DNA of 64,000 nucleotides from G963667915 sp965197385 (GTDB taxonomy: Bacteria; Acidobacteriota; Vicinamibacteria; Vicinamibacterales; UBA823), in the NCBI GenBank assembly GCA_965197385.1, contig CBDANA010000008.1, positions 744,001 through 808,000 on the forward strand, given 5' to 3'. The translations under genes and the position numbers were made by a program. A model generated the notes under the pieces. That model ran no database searches, had not been told where the DNA came from, and saw only the letters and a program-made list of their open reading frames with translations. This document shows positions 15,928 to 24,804 of this stretch, one piece after another (the first letter of the stretch is position 1; every line of letters starts with the position of its first letter).

Positions 15928-17472
15928 TCAGAGCGGGATGTTGCCGTGCTTCTTGGGAGGATTCCGGTCGCGCTTGCCCGCCAGGGCCGCAAACGCTGTC
16001 GCGAGGGTGTGGCGGGTGTCGCGGGGCTGGATCACGGCATCCAGGTACCCGCGGGCGGCGGCCGTGTAGGGATTCGCGAACTTCTCCCGGAACTCCGCTA
16101 CTTTCTGGGCCCGGAGCGCGTCCGGATCGGGCGCCGTCGCGAGCTCGCGCTTGTAGAGCACGTTGACGGCTCCTTCGGGGCCCATCACGGCGATCTCCGC
16201 CGTGGGCCACGCGTAGTTTCGATCAGTGCGAAGGTGCTTGCTCGCCATCACGCAGTAGGCGCCGCCGTAGGCCTTGCGCGTGATGAGGGTCACCTTCGGC
16301 ACGGTCGCCTCGGCGAAGGCGAACAGCAGCTTCGCGCCGTGGCGGATGATGCCGCCGTACTCCTGTCGGGTGCCCGGCAGGAAGCCTGGCACGTCCTCGA
16401 AGGTGAGCAGCGGAATATTGAACGCGTCGCAGAACCGCACGAACCGCGCCGCCTTGACCGACGCGTCGATGTCGAGCGTCCCGGCCAGATGGGTTGGCTG
16501 ATTGGCCACCACACCGATGCTGCGGCCGGCCAGCCGCAGGAAGCCGACGATGATGTTCCGGGCAAACTGCCGGTGCACCTCCAGAAACCGCCCGTCGTCT
16601 GCCACCGTCTGCACGAGATCGAGCATGTCGTACGGCTGGGTCAGTGACTCTGGCACCAGGCGATCGAGCGCCTCGTCGTGGCGGTCGATCGGATCGGCGG
16701 TCGCCACGACTGGTGGATCGTCGAGGTTGTTGCTGGGGAGGAAGCCGAGTAGCTCGCGCAGCAGCGAGAGACAGGCGCGATCGTCCTCGACGCTGAAGTG
16801 CGCCACACCGCTCGTGGAGTTGTGCGTGGTCGCACCGCCCAACGATTCCATCGTCACCGTTTCATGCGTGACCGTCCGGAGGACGTCCGGTCCGGTGACG
16901 AACATATAGCTCGTCCCGGCTACCATCACGGTGAAATCGGTTATGGCCGGGGAGTAGACCGCGCCGCCGGCGCATGGCCCCAGGATCGCCGAGATCTGCG
17001 GCACGACGCCGGACGCCAGCGTATTGCGCAGGAAGATGTCGGCATACCCGCCGAGGGACAGCACGCCTTCCTGAATGCGGGCGCCGCCCGAGTCGTTGAG
17101 GCCGACAATTGGCGCCCCCATCTTGACCGCCTGATCCATTACCTTGATGACCTTTGCGGCGTTGGTTTCCGAGAGCGACCCGCCGAACACCGTGAAGTCC
17201 TGGGCGAACGCGAAGACTGGACGACCATCGACGCGGCCGAATCCCGCCACGACTCCGTCCCCCGGCACGACCTGCGCTTCCATGCCGAAGTCCCGGCACC
17301 GGTGGGTCACGAAGCGATCGACTTCCTGGAAGGTGGCCGGATCGAACAAGAGGTCGATCCGCTCGCGCGCGGTCAGCTTCCCGGCGTCGTGCTGCCGGGC
17401 GCGGCGCACCTCGCCACCCGCCTCGTCGGCGCGCCGCTCGAGATCGGCCAGGATCTTCTCAGGCGTGTCCAT
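15928..17472 (-). CDS. Acyl-CoA carboxylase beta (carboxyltransferase) subunit, propionyl-CoA carboxylase type
   Basis: Transfers the carboxyl group from carboxybiotin to an acyl-CoA, probably propionyl-CoA to give methylmalonyl-CoA. The 514-residue protein has the PCC-beta layout, with two crotonase-fold halves: GDGVVAGFGRVDGRPV, then LNDSGGARIQEGVLSLGGY and the oxyanion glycines ILGPCAGGAVYSPA in the first half, and PGFLPGTRQEYGGIIRHGAK with RKAYGGAYCVM in the second. It ends NPPKKHGNIPL, the usual PCCB C-terminus. It is grouped with biotin carboxylase and carrier genes. With the B12-dependent RNR also encoded here, a cobalamin-linked propionate pathway is plausible but not shown. Confidence 0.93.
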   Translation of the reverse strand: MDTPEKILADLERRADEAGGEVRRARQHDAGKLTARERIDLLFDPATFQEVDRFVTHRCRDFGMEAQVVPGDGVVAGFGRVDGRPVFAFAQDFTVFGGSLSETNAAKVIKVMDQAVKMGAPIVGLNDSGGARIQEGVLSLGGYADIFLRNTLASGVVPQISAILGPCAGGAVYSPAITDFTVMVAGTSYMFVTGPDVLRTVTHETVTMESLGGATTHNSTSGVAHFSVEDDRACLSLLRELLGFLPSNNLDDPPVVATADPIDRHDEALDRLVPESLTQPYDMLDLVQTVADDGRFLEVHRQFARNIIVGFLRLAGRSIGVVANQPTHLAGTLDIDASVKAARFVRFCDAFNIPLLTFEDVPGFLPGTRQEYGGIIRHGAKLLFAFAEATVPKVTLITRKAYGGAYCVMASKHLRTDRNYAWPTAEIAVMGPEGAVNVLYKRELATAPDPDALRAQKVAEFREKFANPYTAAARGYLDAVIQPRDTRHTLATAFAALAGKRDRNPPKKHGNIPL

Positions 17473-17493
17473 CGCGCCCGTCGCGTCGAAGCC

Positions 17494-18147
17494 TCAGGCC
17501 CTGGCGGCCTGGGCCTTCTCCCAGTCGGCGAGGAACTTCTCGAGGCCGATGTCGGTCAGCGGGTGCTTGAACAGCCCGTCAATCACGGCGGGCGGACAGG
17601 TGCAGATGTCGGCCCCGAGCCGGCCTGCCTGGACGATATGGATCGGACCGCGCACGCTCGCCACCAACACCTCGGTCCCAAATTCATAATTCTCGTAGAT
17701 GTCGATGATCTGGCCGATCAGGTCCATGCCCGGCGTCGCGATGTCGTCCAACCGCCCCACGAACGGACTGGCGAACGTGGCGCCGACCTTGGCGGCCAGC
17801 AGCGCCTGCGTGGCCGAAAAGACGAGGGTCACGTTGACGCGGATGCCCTCCGACGCCAGCGTCGCGCACGCCTCAACGCCCGGCTTGCCGAACGGAACCT
17901 TGACGACGATGTGCTCGTCTATTCCCGCCAGCTCGCGGCCTTCCCGGACCATGCCCGCGACGTCGGTCGCCACGACCTCGGCGCTGACCGGCCCCTTGAC
18001 CAACGTGCAGATCTCCTTGAGCACGGCCCTCGGGTCGCCGCCGGCCGCGGCCAGCAGCGAGGGATTCGTCGTGACACCATCTATGATTCCCAGCGGTACG
18101 AGGCCGACAATGTCGCTGATATTCCCGGAATCGACGAACAACTTCAT
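17494..18147 (-). CDS. Transaldolase / fructose-6-phosphate aldolase family protein
   Basis: A 217-residue single-domain TIM-barrel protein of the short transaldolase class (TalC/FSA). It starts MKLFVDSGNISDIV and has GVTTNPSLL (residues 24-32) and the Schiff-base Lys83 in HIVVKVPF. The conserved Ser/Arg region lies around SVRGPIHIVQAG. These enzymes transfer or release dihydroxyacetone-type units from sugar phosphates; whether this one acts as transaldolase in the pentose phosphate pathway or as an aldolase is not decided by the sequence. It lies between the FN3 lipoprotein and the carboxyltransferase gene, with short spacers. Confidence 0.87.
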   Translation of the reverse strand: MKLFVDSGNISDIVGLVPLGIIDGVTTNPSLLAAAGGDPRAVLKEICTLVKGPVSAEVVATDVAGMVREGRELAGIDEHIVVKVPFGKPGVEACATLASEGIRVNVTLVFSATQALLAAKVGATFASPFVGRLDDIATPGMDLIGQIIDIYENYEFGTEVLVASVRGPIHIVQAGRLGADICTCPPAVIDGLFKHPLTDIGLEKFLADWEKAQAARA

Positions 18148-18185
18148 CGGCGCACTCCTTCCTTCGCTGCGCTGTCTCGAATCGG

Positions 18186-19598
18186 CTACTGCGGCGACTC
18201 GGTCACGCGGTTCGACAACTCGCTGACGTTCGGCGGCGTGGCGGCGTCCACCGCGACGACCGCATAGGTATAGGCGACGCCCGGCGACCCGGTCGCGTCC
18301 CGGTAGGTCGTCTCGGTCAACGGCTCCGTCATCAAGGGCTGGAGTGTGTCACCACGCGCCGCGCCGCGCAAGACCAGATAGCCAGCCAGGTCATCCTCCG
18401 TGTTCGACTCCCAGATGAGGCTGACGGTCCCGCTGGCGCCGACCGCCGCCAGGCTCCTGGGCGCCACCGGCGGGAACGTATCCTGAAACACGACACAGGT
18501 CTGCAGCGACGCCTCGCTCTCCACCGAATCGCCGTCGGCAACGGCGATCGTCCGGACGACGTAACAGCGCTCGACGTCGAACGCGACCAGGGCGTCCGCG
18601 AATTCGAACTCCGTGAGGGGCGTCACATTGACCGGTGTCGGCATCACCTCGGCCGCCACGGCGTCACGCGGCGCCGGCGTATACGCGTAGATGTTGTAGG
18701 TCGTTGCCTCCGCCGACGCGATTGCCGGCGTGGACGCGAGGGGCGGCGGCGCCAGACTGACCGCGGGCACCGTCGGATCCGGCGCGGCGGCCGGCGGCGA
18801 GCCGACAGTCTCCTGGACGGGCCGGCTGGCGCCACGTGCCGCCAGCCAACGGATCGTCACGAGGCTTGCCGTGTAGCTCACGTTGGGTACCGGCGGCGGC
18901 GGCGGCGCGGCGTCCAGGCGCACAGTCAATCGCGGCGACAGCACCCCGAGCTCCCCGTTGCTCGTGCGGCCGACCGCCACATAGGTCCGACGGGGCGGGG
19001 GGGTCGCAAACGGGATGGCCAGGGGTGGCGGGACCCATCGCAGGCCGGTGATCGTCGGCCGCTCGGCCTCTTCGTCGTCGTCGTCGCGGCGCTCGAACCG
19101 TCGGTCGATCTCAGCGAGATCGACCGGGACGAGCGCGTCCTCCGTCAGTGCCTCGCGAACCGTCAGGATCGTCCCTTGCACGGGGACATCCAGCAGCAGC
19201 GGATCCTCCAGCAGCGGATCCTCGGACGGCGGCGGCGCATCCGGATCGACCGGCTCAGGCGGTAGGGGCGGCGGCCGGACGTCGATCGCCGCGAGCAGGG
19301 TTCCCGCCTCGACCAGTTCTTCATCGGTGAGGGGACTGACACCGGACGGCAGCGGATCGAGGGTCACCCCGTACACCTCGACCACCGACAGATCGGCGGG
19401 TGTGCTGCCATCGGTGTTCACCGTGGGCACGACGAACTGGAGGTACACCTGGCTCCCCAGGCGGCGCACGGCGAATTGATCCGGACGCTGCGACACGATG
19501 CGGATCGGTGGGAGCGGCAGCCCCTTCTTGCCGCAGGCCACGACCACCAGCAGGAGGATGACAACGAAGGACGCCGCGCAGCGCCGCCGGCAGGCCAT
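18186..19598 (-). CDS. Lipoprotein with fibronectin type III-like domains
   Basis: A 470-residue predicted outer-envelope lipoprotein. The N-terminal signal ends in the lipobox VVVAC, and the following CGKKGLPLPP resembles the short LptM/YifL N-terminus. The rest is Pro/Val-rich beta sequence. Two or three fibronectin type III-like modules are recognisable, the clearest at the C-terminus (PPVAPRSLAAVGASGTVSLI through SPGVAYTYAVVAVDAATPP). The ATG at 19598 shares a base with the hslU stop (TGATG overlap), so translation is probably coupled to hslU; an in-frame GTG at 19601 is an alternative. The function is unknown; a role in binding envelope or extracellular polymers is only a guess from the fold. 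Confidence 0.7.
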   Translation of the reverse strand: MACRRRCAASFVVILLLVVVACGKKGLPLPPIRIVSQRPDQFAVRRLGSQVYLQFVVPTVNTDGSTPADLSVVEVYGVTLDPLPSGVSPLTDEELVEAGTLLAAIDVRPPPLPPEPVDPDAPPPSEDPLLEDPLLLDVPVQGTILTVREALTEDALVPVDLAEIDRRFERRDDDDEEAERPTITGLRWVPPPLAIPFATPPPRRTYVAVGRTSNGELGVLSPRLTVRLDAAPPPPPVPNVSYTASLVTIRWLAARGASRPVQETVGSPPAAAPDPTVPAVSLAPPPLASTPAIASAEATTYNIYAYTPAPRDAVAAEVMPTPVNVTPLTEFEFADALVAFDVERCYVVRTIAVADGDSVESEASLQTCVVFQDTFPPVAPRSLAAVGASGTVSLIWESNTEDDLAGYLVLRGAARGDTLQPLMTEPLTETTYRDATGSPGVAYTYAVVAVDAATPPNVSELSNRVTESPQ

Positions 19599-20977
19599 CA
19601 CAGGATGTAACGCGTCAGATCCTCGTTCTTGACGATGTCGGCCAGCATGCGATCGACGTAGGCAGCGTCGATGGTCATCGAGGTCTCAACCATGTCCGGT
19701 GCTTCGAACGAGATCTCTTCGAGAATCTTTTCCATGACGGTGTGCAGCCGACGTGCCCCGATGTTCTCGGCCCGCCCGTTGACGAGGGTCGCCAGTTCGG
19801 CCACCCGGTCCACCGCGTCTGGGGTGAACCGCAACTCGAGGCCCTCGGTCGCCAGCAGCGCCGTGTACTGCTTGACCAGCGCGCCGCGGGGCTCGGTGAG
19901 AATCCGGACGAACTCTTCGGTGCCCAGCGTGTGCAGCTCGACGCGGATGGGAAACCGGCCCTGCAGCTCCGGAATGAGATCGGACGGCTTGGCGACATGG
20001 AACGCACCGGCAGCGATGAAGAGGATGTGGTCAGTGCGCACGATGCCATGCTTGGTGTTGACGGTCGTCCCCTCGACGATCGGCAAGATGTCACGCTGCA
20101 CGCCTTCACGGCTCACGTCCGGACCGTGGCCCCCCTCGCGCCCTGCCACCTTGTCGATTTCGTCGATGAAGATGATGCCGGCCTGTTCGACGCGCTCGAC
20201 GGCGGCGCGGCCGACCGACTCCATGTCCACGAGCTTCTGCTCCTCTTCCTGCACCAGGTGGTCGAGCGCCTCGGGGACCAACATGTTTCGTGTCCGGCGC
20301 CGCCCCTGAAACAGTCCAGGCAACATGTCCTTCACGTTGATGTCGATCTCCTCGATCGATGAGCCGGCGACGATCTCCAGCGTCGGGAACGCCTTATCCC
20401 GGACGTCGACGTCCACCCGCCGCGTGTCGAGCCTGCCATGACGCAACTGCTCGCGAAACTTCTCTCGCGTGCGCTGGGCGTACTCACCCGTGGCCTTGGC
20501 CTCGTCGCTCGTCCCCGTGGGCTGCACCGGCGGCAGCAGCAAATCGAGCATGCGCTCCTCGGCGTTTGCCGCCGCCCTCTCTCGCACCTCGACGATCCGC
20601 TCCGCCCGCACCATGTCCACGGCGAGCTCGACCAGATCGCGCACCATCGATTCGACGTCGCGCCCGACGTAGCCCACCTCGGTGAACTTCGATGCTTCGA
20701 CTTTAATGAACGGCGACTGCGCGAGCCGGGCCAGCCGGCGCGCGATTTCGGTCTTGCCGACGCCGGTCGGCCCGATCATCAGGATGTTCTTGGGCGCGAC
20801 CTCCTCGGCCAGCTCGGGCGGCAGTTTGCGGCGCCGCATCCGGTTGCGCAACGCCACGGCGACGGCGCGTTTGGCGTGAGCCTGGCCGATGACGAACTTG
20901 TCGAGCTCGGCAACGATTTGACGAGGGGTCAGCGAGTCGGTGGTCGACGCCGCCGTCTCGGGCAGGTAGATCGGCAT
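19598..20977 (-). CDS. hslU: ATP-dependent protease ATPase subunit HslU
   Basis: AAA+ unfoldase that caps the HslV peptidase. The 459-residue protein starts MPIYLPETAASTTDSLTPRQ, has Walker A GPTGVGKTE, the pore motif GYVGRD, Walker B IIFIDEIDK, sensor/arginine-finger regions near ELQGRFPIRVEL, and ends RYIL, the tail that docks into HslV. The frame is open upstream of the ATG at 20977, but homology starts there. It is separated from hslV by 226 bp, most of which is a copy of the CTAG repeat element, so the usual tight hslVU coupling is broken. Its stop overlaps the start of the FN3 lipoprotein gene. Confidence 0.95.
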   Translation of the reverse strand: MPIYLPETAASTTDSLTPRQIVAELDKFVIGQAHAKRAVAVALRNRMRRRKLPPELAEEVAPKNILMIGPTGVGKTEIARRLARLAQSPFIKVEASKFTEVGYVGRDVESMVRDLVELAVDMVRAERIVEVRERAAANAEERMLDLLLPPVQPTGTSDEAKATGEYAQRTREKFREQLRHGRLDTRRVDVDVRDKAFPTLEIVAGSSIEEIDINVKDMLPGLFQGRRRTRNMLVPEALDHLVQEEEQKLVDMESVGRAAVERVEQAGIIFIDEIDKVAGREGGHGPDVSREGVQRDILPIVEGTTVNTKHGIVRTDHILFIAAGAFHVAKPSDLIPELQGRFPIRVELHTLGTEEFVRILTEPRGALVKQYTALLATEGLELRFTPDAVDRVAELATLVNGRAENIGARRLHTVMEKILEEISFEAPDMVETSMTIDAAYVDRMLADIVKNEDLTRYIL

Positions 20978-21011
20978 TAGTAGGCCCGCAGCCGCTCGGC
21001 CTTGAGATCGG

Positions 21012-21207
21012 CTAGCAGCCCCTGGTGAAAGCCCCGCGTCGCATCGAGGCCCCTCTAAGGCCAAGCCGAAACCGCGGTCGCCCAAGGCAAGGCGCGAGGA
21101 GGGAGAATACCGAGAGTATTCGACCCATCGTGGACAACGCCTCGCGCCGCCCATAGCGGGATGCAGCGCCGGCCGAATGCAGGGGGACTTTCACCACGGG
21201 CTGCTAG
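21012..21207 (+). mobile_element. CTAG-flanked MITE-like element, copy 1 (long class)
   Basis: A 196 bp non-coding element including its CTAG flanks (21012-21015 and 21204-21207). The ends are inverted: CAGCCCCTGGTGAAAGCCCC on the left and the complement of CAGCCCGTGGTGAAAGTCCC on the right. The centre has the hairpin GAATAC-CGAGA-GTATTC (21105-21121). It lies between hslV and hslU, and its right CTAG supplies the TAG stop codon of hslV. Confidence 0.85.
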
Positions 21208-21731
21208 AGCTCCTCGATGGAAATGGAGTCGTTCGTGTAGATGCAAATGCCGGCGGCGATCCGCATCGCCTCCTCGGCAATCCGGCGCGCATCGAGCTCG
21301 GTGTGACCGGCCAGCGCCGTGGCCGCGGCCCGCGCGTAGGCGCCGCCCGACCCGATGGCGACGATGCCGTCGTCGGGCTCGATCAGGTCGCCCGTACCCG
21401 AGAGCAAAAACGTGGACTGCCGGTCGACGACAACCAGCGTCGCCTCGAGCCGGCGCAGCACGCGGTCGGTGCGCCAATCCTTGGCCAGCTCGACTGCCGA
21501 CCGCTCGAGGTTGCCGCGAAACTGCTCAAGCTTCGACTCGAACCGCTCGAAGAGCGCGAACGAATCGGCCGCCGAGCCCGCGAAGCCCGCCAGGATCTGA
21601 TCGTTGTACATGCGGCGAATCTTGCGCGCCCCCTGCTTGATGACCGTCTGTCCAAACGTCACCTGACCGTCACCGGCCATGACGGTCTGGCCTTCATGTC
21701 GGACGGCAAGAACGGTCGTGCTGTGATGCAT
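21204..21731 (-). CDS. hslV: ATP-dependent protease peptidase subunit HslV
   Basis: Proteasome-like threonine peptidase that degrades proteins unfolded by HslU in the cytoplasm. The 175-residue protein begins MHHSTTVLAVRH; removal of a short propeptide exposes the catalytic Thr of the TTVLAVR motif. GDGQVTFG, the NDQILAGFAGSAADSFAL region and the DDGIVAIGSGGAYARAAATAL region are typical of the family. The stop codon TAG is provided by the CTAG at the border of repeat copy 1, whose body separates this gene from hslU. The lipoprotein gene lies 57 bp upstream on the same strand. Confidence 0.95.
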   Translation of the reverse strand: MHHSTTVLAVRHEGQTVMAGDGQVTFGQTVIKQGARKIRRMYNDQILAGFAGSAADSFALFERFESKLEQFRGNLERSAVELAKDWRTDRVLRRLEATLVVVDRQSTFLLSGTGDLIEPDDGIVAIGSGGAYARAAATALAGHTELDARRIAEEAMRIAAGICIYTNDSISIEEL

Positions 21732-21788
21732 CGGGTGACGGAAGGCGAATCGTACCGCGCGTCGGTGGCTGGGCGACGCTGGAGGGGA

Positions 21789-22295
21789 TCAGTGCGTCAA
21801 CAACTGCCGGTCGATGACGTATTCCCCGACCTTGACCCACTGGGCGCCATGGTGCTTCGCGAAGAGCTCGACCTTCGCATCGACGAACAGACTGTGCTGC
21901 AGCATCTTGAGCCTGGGCTCGGTGCTCGTGTAGCCGAGCGTCGAACGCATGACGATGGGAGGCGTTGAGTCACCGGCCGCGAGCCCTTCGCTGCCAATCG
22001 CCCGCACGAAGCCATTCCCCCATTCTTCTTCCTCTTCGAGCCGGCGGAACACGCCGTTGATCTGTACGACCGTGATCTTCGATTTTGCGCCGTTCTTGAG
22101 CTGAAACAAGATAGTGGGGACCAGCTTGGTCTTGCCGTCCTCGAGCACGCCAGCGTCGAACCACCCGGTCGTGACACTGGACACCAGGAGTTCGCGTTTG
22201 ACGTCGAGCGACTCACCACAACCGGCAGCCACGCCCGCCGTCAAGACGAGCACGGCAAAGCCAGCCGCTCGTGGCGCACGGGTCAGGGCATGCAT
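21789..22295 (-). CDS. Hypothetical lipoprotein
   Basis: A 168-residue protein with a hydrophobic signal ending in the lipobox-like VAAGC, then a compact beta-rich domain (DVKRELLVSSVTTGWFDAGV, TILFQLKNGAKSKITVVQIN, EWVKVGEYVID-type ending). I do not recognise a named family. The ATG at 22295 is used because the signal peptide starts there; the frame is open further upstream. It is 16 bp downstream of a hypothetical gene in the ECF/anti-sigma operon and may be the last gene of that unit, acting at the cell envelope. Confidence 0.65.
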   Translation of the reverse strand: MHALTRAPRAAGFAVLVLTAGVAAGCGESLDVKRELLVSSVTTGWFDAGVLEDGKTKLVPTILFQLKNGAKSKITVVQINGVFRRLEEEEEWGNGFVRAIGSEGLAAGDSTPPIVMRSTLGYTSTEPRLKMLQHSLFVDAKVELFAKHHGAQWVKVGEYVIDRQLLTH

Positions 22296-22311
22296 CAAGA
22301 GGGATTGTAGA

Positions 22312-23169
22312 TCAAAACTCGATCGCGTGAATTCGGTTTTGCGCTTCGGACCGGCTGATGTCCCCGGCACGCAACGCCGCTAGGTCGCGGCCTCGAATTC
22401 GCAGCATCATCGCAGTGGCTGCCGACGCGGCTGAGACGGCCGCACCCACCCAGGACGACGCGGCGCCGGTCGCGGCCACGGTCAACCAGTCGTCCGGCCC
22501 AAGCGCCAGCGAGCCGCTGTGGTCGAGCATCACGCCGACGAGCTCGTCCCGAATCTGCGAGGCATAGACGTCGGCCGGATCGATGTCGACGATGGTCGCA
22601 GGAGCCGGCCGATCCGCATCTCCGGCACCAATCCGCGTCGCCCGCGCGCCGTCCCAACGCGTCGCCGCCAGCGGTCCCACCCGCACCTCGAGGCTGCGGA
22701 GCGCCTGTTCGAGCGCGTCGCGCGCACCCGGGTCGCCCAGCGATTGGACGTGCTGTCGCAGTGCCGTGAGCGCGTCATCGAGCGACAGGCCGTTGCGGTT
22801 CAACGCGCGAAACGTCCACGTGAGGCTCCGGCGCAGCGACGGCACCTGGACGTCGAAGAACACGCCGTACTCGTCGAGTGCGAAGCCTCGCGCCAGCGTC
22901 GCCCCAGTGAAGAGCACGGCACTCGGCGCGAACGTGCGAAATTGCATCGCCACAACCTGGGTCCCGTGCTGCACGGCCTGCTCGAGTACGCGCTCCAGCA
23001 TACGAATCTGATACCGCGCGCGCTGCGCGTCGGACGGCGCCGTACTCCGCGTCCCCTCGCGCGGTGCGGGCGTCTGCGCCGCCACACCGGTCGCCACACA
23101 CATCGCCGCGGCGAGTACCCCTACCCCCACCACGTCGATCCTGCCACCTCGCCGAGGTCTGCGCCTCAT
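22312..23169 (-). CDS. Hypothetical exported protein in ECF sigma operon
   Basis: A 285-residue protein with an Arg-rich start and a hydrophobic segment (about residues 12-31) that looks like a signal peptide ending VAAQ. The mature part has helical stretches (RYQIRMLERVLEQAVQHG near 52-69) and a C-terminal Ala-rich region that might be a second membrane segment (about 233-257). No family is recognised. Its start overlaps the anti-sigma gene stop by 4 bp (ATGA), so it belongs to that operon and could help sense or transmit the envelope signal. Confidence 0.65.
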   Translation of the reverse strand: MRRRPRRGGRIDVVGVGVLAAAMCVATGVAAQTPAPREGTRSTAPSDAQRARYQIRMLERVLEQAVQHGTQVVAMQFRTFAPSAVLFTGATLARGFALDEYGVFFDVQVPSLRRSLTWTFRALNRNGLSLDDALTALRQHVQSLGDPGARDALEQALRSLEVRVGPLAATRWDGARATRIGAGDADRPAPATIVDIDPADVYASQIRDELVGVMLDHSGSLALGPDDWLTVAATGAASSWVGAAVSAASAATAMMLRIRGRDLAALRAGDISRSEAQNRIHAIEF

Positions 23170-23906
23170 CGTCCAGCCACTCGCACCAGATAATCCATGA
23201 TCTCGTTATGCTGCACCACTTCGGCCTCGCTCAGGCCCTGGAGTTGTCCCACTTGCTGTTCGATGCGCAGCAAGTCGGCCTGTCGCTGCGCTTCGGACTC
23301 CCCCATCAACTGCGCGAATCGCAGCGCAAGATCCCGCTGTTGTCGCCGCTCGCTCTCTTCAATCAGCCGATGGACGCTGGCCAGCACCTCGGACTCGCCC
23401 CTGTCATCCGACACGGCGCCTAGCCCTCGGGGCGTCGCTCCGACCATTTCCTCCCGCAGCGACGATTCGAGCGCTGCCAGGTCGGTACGCCAGGGCATAT
23501 CGTCGGCCGAGGCGACTGCGTCCACGCCGTCCGGCGCCACCCACCCGGTGCGCACGACCAGTCCATCCGGGCCGTATCGGATCTCCACATTCGCCACGCC
23601 CACGCCAATCGCCAGCAGGAACATGGCCGCGGCGGCCAACGCCCAGCCGCGCGCCGCGGGCCACACGCGCCGCGTCACCGCGGCGGCGGCCGGCACGACG
23701 CGGAAGTCCGGCGCCGGCTCGGGCGCCGCCCACCCGGCCAGACGACCTCGCAGGCCGGTCAGCGCCTCGACTTCCGCCCGACAGGCGGCACACACCTCCA
23801 GGTGCGCTTCGACTCGCTGGCGCTCGACCGTCTCACATTCATCGTAGAGAAAGGCGACGAGCAACGACTTATCGTCGCACGTGCCCGATGTCGAATTCCA
23901 CATCAT
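23166..23906 (-). CDS. Anti-sigma factor with zinc-finger (zf-HC2) domain
   Basis: A 246-residue membrane-anchored anti-sigma factor. Residues about 1-50 form a ZAS/zf-HC2 domain with the HLEVCAAC motif (His-x3-Cys-x2-Cys), one transmembrane helix lies at about 88-107 (GWALAAAAMFLLAIGVGVAN), and the C-terminal part is a coiled-coil-like helix (ERRQQRDLALRFAQLMGES). In this family the N-terminus binds the partner ECF sigma factor in the cytoplasm until an envelope signal releases it. The gene overlaps the sigma gene by 4 bp (ATGA) and is overlapped in turn by the next gene. Confidence 0.87.
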   Translation of the reverse strand: MMWNSTSGTCDDKSLLVAFLYDECETVERQRVEAHLEVCAACRAEVEALTGLRGRLAGWAAPEPAPDFRVVPAAAAVTRRVWPAARGWALAAAAMFLLAIGVGVANVEIRYGPDGLVVRTGWVAPDGVDAVASADDMPWRTDLAALESSLREEMVGATPRGLGAVSDDRGESEVLASVHRLIEESERRQQRDLALRFAQLMGESEAQRQADLLRIEQQVGQLQGLSEAEVVQHNEIMDYLVRVAGR

Positions 23907-24538
23907 GACATCTTCCTGCTCAGTCCGGCCGGCCCGCTCGCGCTCACCACCTCGGACGGATACGCGGCGGCGCGGTCAATTCCCCGGTGCTCGAGCTCGA
24001 GTCGAAGGTGGTTCAGTCCCTGATACACACGTGTCTTCACGGTGCTCAGCGGACACCCCTGGAGGTCGGCTATTTCCCGGAAGGTCAGCCCGTGGTATTC
24101 CTTCAGCACGATCGCCGTCCGCTGTTCGCGCGGCAGGACGGCCATGGCCCGAGCCACGTGACCGCTCAGCTCACGCCGCCCGACGAGATCCTCGACCGAG
24201 TCGCCCCGATCTTCCACGGGCGCCAAGTCGGCCAGGTTGAGGCCCTCGGGCACAGGCGCAGGGCGCGACCGGCGCTCGCGGCGGATCCAGTCGCGGCACA
24301 GGTTGAGCGCAATTCGATACAGCCAGGACGAGAATTTCGCCTGTCCCTTGAAACCCTTGATGCCGCGGAACGCCCGGAGGAACGTCTCCTGGCAGACATC
24401 GCGGGCGTCGTCCTCTCGACCGATGACACGGTAGGCCAACACGTAGATCGGCCGCTGCCAGCGCACCACGAGCTGGTTGAAGCTGTTCTGGTCCCCGCTC
24501 GCCGAGCGGGCCACGAGCTCCTCGTCCGTCCACGTCAT
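23903..24538 (-). CDS. ECF-subfamily RNA polymerase sigma factor
   Basis: A 211-residue group 4 sigma factor. Region 2 spans NSFNQLVVRWQRPIYVLAYR through DVCQETFLRAFRG and the FSSWLYRIALNLCRDWIRRE segment; region 4 contains LPREQRTAIVLKEYHGLTF and the helix-turn-helix ending STVKTRVYQGLNHLR. A long linker of about 35 residues joins them. It is followed by its anti-sigma gene with a 4 bp overlap. The ATG at 24538 is assumed; GTG at 24553 or TTG at 24562 would add a few residues. Unlike the second ECF gene in this window (41863-42454), this one is intact. Confidence 0.93.
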   Translation of the reverse strand: MTWTDEELVARSASGDQNSFNQLVVRWQRPIYVLAYRVIGREDDARDVCQETFLRAFRGIKGFKGQAKFSSWLYRIALNLCRDWIRRERRSRPAPVPEGLNLADLAPVEDRGDSVEDLVGRRELSGHVARAMAVLPREQRTAIVLKEYHGLTFREIADLQGCPLSTVKTRVYQGLNHLRLELEHRGIDRAAAYPSEVVSASGPAGLSRKMS

Positions 24539-24804
24539 CGCCGCGCTGGACACTCCAGTCAACTCGCTCTGAGGCTGAGGCCGCGGAGCCAGCCGAGACG
24601 CTCCCGGGGTCGTACGCGGCCGCTCCTCAATAATAGACGGCCTGAGGGGACGTATGGTCGGCGCAAGACGCGGCGGGGGAACTCCACCTGCCAGGGTCGA
24701 AATGCAGATGTCACGTAATATATTTTATTTTCAACAAGTTAGCCTGAGCGATACGACGCCGCCACGGCGGCCCTGCGGACTGCCCCGCCGGCCGGATCAG
24801 TGGC
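24539..24804. other. Upstream region of the ECF operon
   Basis: No gene is seen. On the minus strand TATTAT (24635-24630) is a weak -10 candidate for the ECF operon. A conspicuous AT-rich block lies at about 24714-24740 (around TAATATATTTTATTTTCAAC) in otherwise GC-rich sequence; it could be a promoter UP-type region or an old insertion scar. The stretch ends at repeat copy 2. Confidence 0.4.
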
